Shown here: positions 5,640 to 10,493 of the stretch, one piece after another
Position numbering within the stretch: position 1 is the stretch's first letter
Layout of the letters: every line of letters starts with the position of its first letter
Source: JBHHZJ01 sp046758005
GTDB lineage: Bacteria > Pseudomonadota > Alphaproteobacteria > Kiloniellales > J153
Reading direction: 5' to 3'
Length of the DNA stretch: 10,493 nt
Assembly: GCA_046758005.1 (NCBI GenBank)
Contig: JBHHZJ010000113.1
Coordinates: 1 to 10,493 of the forward strand
Position numbers and translations under genes: made by a program
The notes under the pieces: generated by a model
Seen by the model: the letters and a program-made list of their open reading frames with translations, nothing else
The model's database searches: none
What the model was told of the DNA's origin: nothing

Positions 5640-6812
5640 ATGACCACACTGCAGACCTCCGACGGTCACACCGCGGCGAAGGCCTCGCCCCACAAGACGG
5701 TCGAGTTCGGGCGGGACCGGCCGCTCGAGCTTGACTGCGGGGTGACGCTCGGCCCCTTCACGCTTGCCTACGAGACTTACGGGCGGCTGAACGAGGCCCG
5801 CTCCAACGCGATTCTGGCCTGCCACGCCCTCACCGGCGACCAATACCTGACCGGGCGCCATCCCGTGACCGGAAAGCCGGGGTGGTGGGAGCTGATGGTC
5901 GGCCCGGGCCTGCCGCTCGACACCGAGCGCTACTTCGTCATCTGCAGCAACGTCATCGGCGGGTGCATGGGCACGACCGGACCGAAGTCGATCAACCCGG
6001 CCACGGGCGCGCCGTGGGGCCTGAGCTTCCCGGTCATCACGGTCGCCGACATGGTGCGCGCCCAGGCGCTGCTCATCGACCACCTGGGCATCGACAAGCT
6101 GTTCTGCGTGACCGGCGGCTCGATGGGCGGCATGCAGGCCCTGCAGTGGGCGGCGAGCTACCCCGAGCGGGTGTTCGCCGCCGTGCCGATCGCGACCTCC
6201 GCGCACCACACCGCGCAGAACATCGCCTTCCACGAAGTGGGCCGGCAGGCGATCATGGCCGACCCGGACTGGTGCGGCGGGGACTACGCCGCGCTGGGGA
6301 AGGTGCCGCGCCGCGGCCTGGCGGTGGCGCGCATGGCCGCGCACATCACCTACCTTTCCGAAGCCGCCCTGCACCGCAAGTTCGGCCGCCGGCTGCAGGA
6401 CCGCAGCACGCTCACCTACGGCTTCGACGCCGACTTCCAGGTCGAGAGCTACCTGCGCCACCAGGGGTCGACCTTCGTCGAGCGCTTCGACGCCAACTCG
6501 TACCTGTACATCACGCGGGCCATGGACTACTTCGACCTGGCCGCCGAATACGGCGGCATTCTGGCGACCGCCTTCAAGGACACGCCGGTCCGGTTCTGCA
6601 TCATCTCCTTCACCAGCGACTGGCTGTTCCCGACCGCGGAGAACCGCGACATCGTACACGCCCTCAACGCCGCCGCCGCCGACGTGAGCTTCGTCGAGAT
6701 CGAGAGCGAGGCCGGCCACGACGCCTTCCTGCTCGACGAGCCCGAGTTGCGCGCCACGTTCACGGGCTTCCTGAACGGCTGCGCGGAGAAGCTGCACCTG
6801 CCTTCGCCATGA
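5640..6812 (+). CDS. metX: Homoserine O-acyltransferase (acetyl- or succinyl-)
   Basis: MetX transfers an acyl group from acetyl-CoA or succinyl-CoA to homoserine, the committed step of methionine synthesis, in the cytoplasm. The protein is 390 residues, the usual length. It is an alpha/beta hydrolase: ETYGRLN at 45-51, CHALTGD at 61-67, GGCMGTTGPKSINP at 107-120, nucleophile S161 in GGSMGGMQ, then D327 (TSDW) and H360 (EAGHDAF) completing the triad. The family contains both acetyl- and succinyl-transferases, and members paired with metW often use succinyl-CoA, so the donor cannot be decided here. The ATG at 5640 is preceded by a modest GGTGGA ribosome binding site with 6-nt spacing. The stop overlaps the metW start as ATGA, indicating coupling. 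It diverges from the aromatic operon across 151 bp. Confidence 0.94.
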   Translation: MTTLQTSDGHTAAKASPHKTVEFGRDRPLELDCGVTLGPFTLAYETYGRLNEARSNAILACHALTGDQYLTGRHPVTGKPGWWELMVGPGLPLDTERYFVICSNVIGGCMGTTGPKSINPATGAPWGLSFPVITVADMVRAQALLIDHLGIDKLFCVTGGSMGGMQALQWAASYPERVFAAVPIATSAHHTAQNIAFHEVGRQAIMADPDWCGGDYAALGKVPRRGLAVARMAAHITYLSEAALHRKFGRRLQDRSTLTYGFDADFQVESYLRHQGSTFVERFDANSYLYITRAMDYFDLAAEYGGILATAFKDTPVRFCIISFTSDWLFPTAENRDIVHALNAAAADVSFVEIESEAGHDAFLLDEPELRATFTGFLNGCAEKLHLPSP

Positions 6813-7468
6813 GCCCCCTCGACGACGCGGGCCTGAGGCGGCGGGCGCGCCTGCGCCCGGACCTTCAGCTCATCGCGGACATGGTGGCGCCGAAGACGCG
6901 CGTGCTCGACGTCGGGTGCGGCGACGGCGCGCTGCTCGACTACCTGGTCCACGTCAAGGACGTGACCGGCCGCGGCATGGAGCTGTCCCAGAAGGGGGTC
7001 AACGCCTCGGTCGGCCAGGGCCTGTCGGTGATCCAGGGCGACGCCGACAAGGACCTCAAGGACTATCCGGACATCGCCTTCGACTACGTGATCCTGTCGC
7101 AGACGCTGCAGGCGACCCACGACCCGCGCCACGTGCTCGACCACCTGGTGCGCATCGGGCGGCGGGCCATCGTGTCGTTCCCCAACTTCGGCTATTGGCG
7201 GGTGCGCCTGCGCCTGCTCTTCGCCGGACGCATGCCGAGCGCGAGCTGCCGGCCGGCGGCCTGGTACGACACGCCCAACATCCACCTGTGCACCATCCGC
7301 GACTTCGTGATCCTGTGCCGCGACAGCGGCATCACGATCGAGCGCACGCTCGTCCTCGACGACGAGGGCCGGCCCAAGCACCTTCGCCCGCTGAGCCTGG
7401 CCAACCTGTTCGGCCAGCAGGCGATGTTCGTGCTGTGCCGGCCGCGCGGCGGCGCGCCGGCGGCCTAG
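6809..7468 (+). CDS. metW: MetW, methionine biosynthesis methyltransferase-fold protein
   Basis: MetW is a class I SAM-methyltransferase-fold protein found next to metX in many proteobacteria and needed for, or supporting, methionine synthesis; its exact chemistry is not settled. The protein is 219 residues. The SAM-binding motif VLDVGCGDG is at 32-40, ELS at 58-60 is the motif II region, and FDYVILSQTLQATHDP at 91-106 is the motif IV region. FPNFGYW (124-130) and WYDTPNIHLCTI (152-163) are characteristic of MetW. The start ATG overlaps the metX stop by 4 nt, so the two are co-translated. The stop TAG at 7466-7468 lies within CTAG, which also holds the stop of the opposing methyltransferase gene, so the two genes are exactly tail to tail. 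Confidence 0.93.
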   Translation: MSPLDDAGLRRRARLRPDLQLIADMVAPKTRVLDVGCGDGALLDYLVHVKDVTGRGMELSQKGVNASVGQGLSVIQGDADKDLKDYPDIAFDYVILSQTLQATHDPRHVLDHLVRIGRRAIVSFPNFGYWRVRLRLLFAGRMPSASCRPAAWYDTPNIHLCTIRDFVILCRDSGITIERTLVLDDEGRPKHLRPLSLANLFGQQAMFVLCRPRGGAPAA

Positions 7469-8220
7469 ACGGCCCCGGCCCGGCCGCGCGCCACGGGCCG
7501 GGCGGCCTGCGGCAGCGGCACGACGATGGGCCGGCGGAAGCGCTTGCGCTCGACGTGCAGGCTGGGGGCGTAGAGCTGCTTGCCGGCCTCGACGAGCACC
7601 ACGCCGGCGAAGGTCGGGAACCAGCGGTTGCCGATCCGCTCCCACGCGGGCGCGGAATGCAGCAGCGCGCGCGAGCGGGTCGGCGGAACGAACAGGGCGC
7701 GGGCGCTGCGCGTCGGCGTGAACATGTTGTCGCGCAGCAGGCGGGAGAGCTGCGCCGGGCTGTAGGGGTGGCCCCAGCCGAGCGGCGTGCGGTCGACCCG
7801 CGCCCAGATGCCGCGCCGGTTCGGCGCCACGACGAGCAGGCGGCCCTCGCCGGTCAGTACGCGCCAGATCTCGCGCAGCATGTCGCGCTGGTATTCGCTG
7901 CTCTCCACCGCGTGAACCAGGAGGACGAGGTCGACCGACATGTCGGGCAGCGGCAGGTCGGTCTCGTCCACCAGCGCGGTCGCGCCCGGGCCCTCCGGCG
8001 GCCAGTGCAGCACGCCCTGCGAGGCCGGCATGAAGGCAAGCACCCGCTCGGCCTCGGACACGAAGTGGCGCAGGTACGGCGTGGCGTAGCCGAGACCCAG
8101 CAAGCACTGGCCGCGCACGTCGGGCCAGAGCGCGCGGATGCCGCGGCGCACCATCCGCCGGGCCGTCTGGCCGAGGTGGGTCTCGTAGAAATCCCTGAGG
8201 TCGACGACGTCGTGCCACAT
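7465..8220 (-). CDS. SAM-dependent methyltransferase-fold protein (Methyltransf_11-like)
   Basis: The product has 251 residues and the layout of a small class I methyltransferase of a type conserved in alphaproteobacteria. An N-terminal helix (LRDFYETHLGQTARRM, 8-23) precedes the SAM-binding region. Residues 39-50 read CLLGLGYATPYL, a relaxed form of motif I without the usual acidic residue and GxGxG. DLPLPDMSVDLVLLVHAVE (88-106) is motif IV-like, and LLVVAPNRRGIWAR (128-141) is the following strand. A conserved-looking GWGHPYSP (148-155) follows, and the tail (about 195 onwards) is basic and proline-rich. The substrate is unknown. The ATG at 8220 lacks a clear ribosome binding site. It diverges from the GST gene across 154 bp and ends tail to tail with metW. 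It may bind SAM without methylating; that is undecided. Confidence 0.8.
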   Translation of the reverse strand: MWHDVVDLRDFYETHLGQTARRMVRRGIRALWPDVRGQCLLGLGYATPYLRHFVSEAERVLAFMPASQGVLHWPPEGPGATALVDETDLPLPDMSVDLVLLVHAVESSEYQRDMLREIWRVLTGEGRLLVVAPNRRGIWARVDRTPLGWGHPYSPAQLSRLLRDNMFTPTRSARALFVPPTRSRALLHSAPAWERIGNRWFPTFAGVVLVEAGKQLYAPSLHVERKRFRRPIVVPLPQAARPVARGRAGAV

Positions 8221-8240
8221 GGTCGGTGAATTCTAGCTCA

Positions 8241-8256
8241 ACCTCGTTAACAAGGT
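8241..8256. repeat. Imperfect 16-bp palindrome upstream of the methyltransferase gene
   Basis: ACCTCGTTAACAAGGT is symmetric at 14 of 16 bases (ACCT-N-GTTAAC-N-AGGT). On the minus strand a TAGAAT box (8235-8230), one mismatch from TATAAT, lies 5 nt beyond it, so the palindrome would sit across the promoter spacer. No convincing -35 is seen. Confidence 0.45.
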
Positions 8257-8374
8257 GGCGATCCGCGCCGCGCGCCGCCAGGGCCTTCCTCGGCGCGCCC
8301 GCCCGGTGCTAACGTCGCACAAGGGCGGAACCGCCGCCGTTTCGAAACCCCTTATAAGGCAAAGGGAGCCTCCC

Positions 8375-8986
8375 ATGAAGCTGCGCTACTCCACGACGTC
8401 GCCCTACGTGCGCAAGGTCTCGGTCGCGTCGATCGAGCTCGGCTTGGCCGCGCGCATCGAACGCATCCCGACGGACACCCGGGACCCGAACAGCGGCCTG
8501 TCCGACCACAACCCGCTGGGCAAGGTTCCGGCGCTGATCCTGGACGACGGCGATGTGCTCTACGACTCGCCCGTGGTCTGCGAGTATCTCGACAGCCTGC
8601 ACGACGGGCCGAAGCTGTTCCCGCCCGCGGGCCCCGAGCGCTGGCGCGCGCTGCGCCAGCAGGCGCTGGGCGACGGCATCCTGGACGCCGCCATCCTGCG
8701 CATGCTGGAGACCGTGCGGCGCCCCGCGGAGCGGCGCTGGCAGGACTGGATCGACCTGCAGAGCGGAAAGGTCAGCCGCGCGCTCGACCGGCTGGAGAGC
8801 GAGGTCGCGGAGCTCGACGGTCCCTTGACCATCGGCCGGATCACGATCGGCTGCGCGCTCGGCTACCTCGACTTCCGCTTCGCCGACGAGGACTGGCGCG
8901 CCACACGCCCCAAGCTTGCGGCGTGGTACGAGGACTTTGCCGCCCGCCCGTCGATGCGGGAGACCGTGCCGACGCTGCCGCAGTAG
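8375..8986 (+). CDS. Glutathione S-transferase family protein
   Basis: The product is a 203-residue cytosolic GST. GSTs conjugate or exchange glutathione on electrophilic substrates; the specific substrate is not evident. The thioredoxin-like N-terminal domain (1 to about 76) has SPYVRKV at 9-15, where S9 is the likely catalytic residue. NPLGKVPAL (47-55) carries the cis-proline P52, and DSPVVCEYLD (64-73) binds the gamma-glutamyl part of glutathione. The all-helical C-terminal domain contains CALGYLDFRF (160-169) and ends with an AWYEDFAARPS motif usual for this group. The ATG at 8375 is chosen because GGGAG (8364-8368) lies 6 nt before it and the domain begins at once. An upstream in-frame GTG at 8255 would add 40 residues without domain character. 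The gene stands alone, divergent from the methyltransferase. Confidence 0.9.
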   Translation: MKLRYSTTSPYVRKVSVASIELGLAARIERIPTDTRDPNSGLSDHNPLGKVPALILDDGDVLYDSPVVCEYLDSLHDGPKLFPPAGPERWRALRQQALGDGILDAAILRMLETVRRPAERRWQDWIDLQSGKVSRALDRLESEVAELDGPLTIGRITIGCALGYLDFRFADEDWRATRPKLAAWYEDFAARPSMRETVPTLPQ

Positions 8987-9097
8987 GCGGGCCGCCCCGG
9001 CGGCGCACCCGGGACAGAACGCGAGGCGGTCTTGCAACATGACCGTTCTTGCCGGACACGGCATCATCGCCAAAAGAGTTTGCTTCCTGCTCGGCCG

Positions 9098-9112
9098 CAT
9101 GTATTCCACATG
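9098..9112. repeat. Inverted repeat CATGT-N5-ACATG upstream of the DUF1134 gene
   Basis: Perfect 5-bp arms are separated by ATTCC, 80 nt before the DUF1134 start. A weak promoter-like pair (TTGCTT at 9080-9085, 16 nt, TATTCC at 9102-9107) overlaps it. This is compatible with an operator, but the arms are short. Confidence 0.3.
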
Positions 9113-9192
9113 TCGCGCGGCGGTCCCGCCCCTTGCGGCGTGGGCAAAGACGCCGTATCCGATGACCGAGCACCGATGAGGGGTCGAACGCC

Positions 9193-9783
9193 ATGATCCA
9201 TCCGAACCGCGGTGTGCGCGCGTTCCTCCTGGCCGTCATGTTCGCCGCGGCCGCCGCCGGCGCGACCGCCGCCCCGGCCACCGCGCAGGAGGCCGAGAAG
9301 GCCACCTACACCCGGGACGAGATGTTCCGGAAGGCCTCCGCCTTCTTCGGCCAGACCTCGCAGGGCCTGGCCGAGGCGATCGAGAAGGTCTTCGCCGAGC
9401 AAGGCCGGCCGAACGCCTACATCGCCGGCGAGGAGGTGAGCGGCGCGATCGGGATCGGCCTGCGCTACGGCGAGGGCACGCTGCACCTGAAGACCGGCCA
9501 GAGCCGCAAGGTCTACTGGCAGGGGCCGTCGATCGGCTTCGACCTGGGCGCCGACGCCTCCAAGGTGTTCGTGCTGATCTACCGCCTGCCCGACGTGAAG
9601 TCCGTCTTCCAACGGTTCCCGGCGGTCGACGGCAGCCTCTACTTCATCGCCGGGGTCGGCGTGAACTACCAGCAGGCCGGCGGCATCGTCCAGGCGCCGA
9701 TCCGCACCGGCGTCGGCCTGCGCGCGGGGGTGAACGTGGGCTACATGCACTACACCCGGGAATTCTCCTGGATTCCGCTGTAG
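9193..9783 (+). CDS. DUF1134 family secreted protein
   Basis: DUF1134 proteins are exported proteins, mostly alphaproteobacterial, with no established function. The product has 196 residues. The first roughly 32 form a signal peptide: R7 and R9, a hydrophobic core from about 10 to 27, and a likely cut near ATA-QE at 30-33. The mature part has a helical segment (TRDEMFRKASAFFGQ, 40-54) followed by the glycine-rich beta-type domain that defines the family. Its landmarks are YIAGEEVSGAIGIGLRYG (76-93), WQGPSIGFDLGADASKVF (109-126), FPAVDGSLYFIAGVGVNYQ (142-160) and APIRTGVGLRAGVNVGY (168-184). The C-terminus lacks a lipobox or a sorting motif. The ATG at 9193 follows GAGGGG (9178-9183) at 9 nt. 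A HAD hydrolase gene begins 42 nt downstream and could be co-transcribed. Confidence 0.88.
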   Translation: MIHPNRGVRAFLLAVMFAAAAAGATAAPATAQEAEKATYTRDEMFRKASAFFGQTSQGLAEAIEKVFAEQGRPNAYIAGEEVSGAIGIGLRYGEGTLHLKTGQSRKVYWQGPSIGFDLGADASKVFVLIYRLPDVKSVFQRFPAVDGSLYFIAGVGVNYQQAGGIVQAPIRTGVGLRAGVNVGYMHYTREFSWIPL

Positions 9784-9797
9784 GGGGCGGACGCCCC
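9784..9797 (+). terminator. Short GC hairpin after the DUF1134 stop
   Basis: GGGGCG (9784-9789) and CGCCCC (9792-9797) are perfect arms, folding as a 5-bp stem with a GGAC loop. It directly follows the stop codon but has no T-tract and precedes a closely spaced gene. It may attenuate, stabilise the 3' end or have no function. Confidence 0.3.
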
Positions 9798-9825
9798 GCG
9801 AGCCACGAAGGACGAGGAGGCCGCC

Positions 9826-10493
9826 ATGAAGCTGACCGACTTCTCCGCGCTGACCTTCGACTGCTACGGCACGCTGATCGACTGGGAGACGGGCATCGCG
9901 CAGGCGCTGCGCCCGTGGGCCGCGCGGCGCGGCCTGGCCGCCGGCGACGACGAGCTGCTCGAGGCCTTCGCCCGCCACGAGAACCGCCTCCAGGCCGAGC
10001 ACCCGGGGATGCTCTATCCCGAGCTGCTGGGCCGCACCCTGCGGGCCATCGCGGCCGACTTCGGCGCCCGCGCGGGCGCGGAGGAGGAGGCCGCCTTCGG
10101 CCGGTCGGTCAAGGACTGGCCGGCCTTTCCCGACAGCCCCGGGGCGCTCGCCTACCTCAAGCGGCACTACAGGCTGGTCATCGTCTCCAACGTCGACCGC
10201 GCCTCGTTCCGCCACAGCAACGACAGGCTGGGCGTCGACTTCGACCTCGTCGTGACCGCCGAGGACGTGGGCTCCTACAAGCCGGGCCTGGCCCACTTCG
10301 AAAGCGCGCTGGCACGGCTCGCGGACATGGGGATCCCGAAAGAGAAGGTGCTGCACACCGCCCAGAGCCTGTTCCACGACCACGTGCCGGCCAAGAAACT
10401 GGGCCTGACCACCATGTGGATCAACCGGCGCGCCGGCAAGGCGGGCGCCGCGGCGCGCCCGGCGGAGCGGGTCGCCCCCGACTTCGAGGTGCC
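9826..10493 (+). CDS. Haloacid dehalogenase type II-like HAD hydrolase (3' end missing)
   Basis: The frame is open to the window end, giving 222 residues; little is likely to be missing. It is a HAD-superfamily hydrolase of the L-2-haloacid dehalogenase type. Motif I is FDCYGTLIDWE (11-21) with nucleophile D12. A helical cap domain spans about 18-100. Motif II is VSNVD (S121), motif III is K152 in GSYKPG, and motif IV is AQSLFHDHVPAKKLGL (179-194). The HDHVPAK form is seen in a broad group annotated as dehalogenase-like whose real substrates are often small phosphates or unknown, so dehalogenation is not assumed. The ATG at 9826 follows a strong GAGGAGG (9814-9820) at 5 nt. It lies 42 nt after the DUF1134 gene, on the same strand. 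Confidence 0.9.
   Translation, partial: MKLTDFSALTFDCYGTLIDWETGIAQALRPWAARRGLAAGDDELLEAFARHENRLQAEHPGMLYPELLGRTLRAIAADFGARAGAEEEAAFGRSVKDWPAFPDSPGALAYLKRHYRLVIVSNVDRASFRHSNDRLGVDFDLVVTAEDVGSYKPGLAHFESALARLADMGIPKEKVLHTAQSLFHDHVPAKKLGLTTMWINRRAGKAGAAARPAERVAPDFEV

Noticed and set aside
5541..5640. SAM-II or other SAM riboswitch upstream of metX
   Set aside because: The conserved SAM-II core ending in a GCTAAA-AGGG-type element near the start codon is absent, and the likely leader is only about 30 nt.
5508..6797. A 429-codon minus-strand frame opposite metX
   Set aside because: Repetitive Val/Gly/Arg/His-rich translation, antisense to a textbook MetX.
6527..8218. A 563-codon minus-strand frame across metX, metW and the methyltransferase
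   Set aside because: Shadow frame; it contradicts metW and the true methyltransferase frame.
8255..8374. N-terminal extension of the GST from a GTG at 8255
   Set aside because: The added 40 residues have no domain character, whereas the ATG at 8375 has a good ribosome binding site and starts the fold directly.
8364..8374. GGGAG-C-CTCCC inverted repeat at the GST ribosome binding site as a regulatory hairpin
   Set aside because: A one-base loop cannot fold at full stem length; it is most simply the Shine-Dalgarno next to a C-rich spacer.
9064..10383. A 439-codon minus-strand frame opposite DUF1134 and the HAD hydrolase
   Set aside because: Low-complexity antisense shadow; the plus-strand genes have signal peptide, motifs and ribosome binding sites.
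1..10493. CRISPR arrays, insertion sequences, tRNA or rRNA genes, defence or biosynthetic clusters
   Set aside because: No spaced direct repeats, transposase-like frames, tRNA cloverleaf sequences or defence-type domains were seen on either strand.

Overview
This is a roughly 10.5 kb, very GC-rich chromosomal segment, gene-dense on both strands. The protein families point to an alphaproteobacterium, most likely Rhodospirillales-like. The signs are a DUF2125 protein, a DUF1134 protein, a cobalamin-dependent ribonucleotide reductase, and a tyrC-hisC-chorismate mutase block divergent from metX-metW. I see no tRNA, rRNA, CRISPR array, phage gene or insertion sequence. Most of the content is housekeeping.

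Left flank (1-2588): the 3' end of nrdJ; a small three-helix membrane protein of unknown function (minus); a ChaC-type gamma-glutamylcyclotransferase (minus); and a DUF2125 envelope protein (plus), whose most plausible start is a CTG behind a strong ribosome binding site. Its 3' end overlaps tyrC tail to tail by 68 bp.

Core (2521-7468): two divergent amino-acid operons. On the minus strand a chorismate mutase fused to a degenerate prephenate-dehydratase-like domain, then hisC, then tyrC, are joined by 4-nt ATGA overlaps. Together they cover chorismate to prephenate, transamination, and oxidative decarboxylation towards tyrosine. On the plus strand metX and metW, also joined by ATGA, supply activated homoserine for methionine synthesis. 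The 151-bp gap between pheA-like and metX is an AT-rich island with two candidate divergent promoters and several inverted repeats. It is the most interesting non-coding part of the window.

Right flank (7465-10493): a SAM-methyltransferase-fold protein (minus) whose stop codon shares the palindrome CTAG with the metW stop; a glutathione S-transferase family protein; a secreted DUF1134 protein; and a type II haloacid-dehalogenase-like hydrolase cut by the window end. No obviously novel multi-gene system is visible. The best leads are the divergent control region, the degenerate dehydratase domain and the non-canonical start of the DUF2125 gene.
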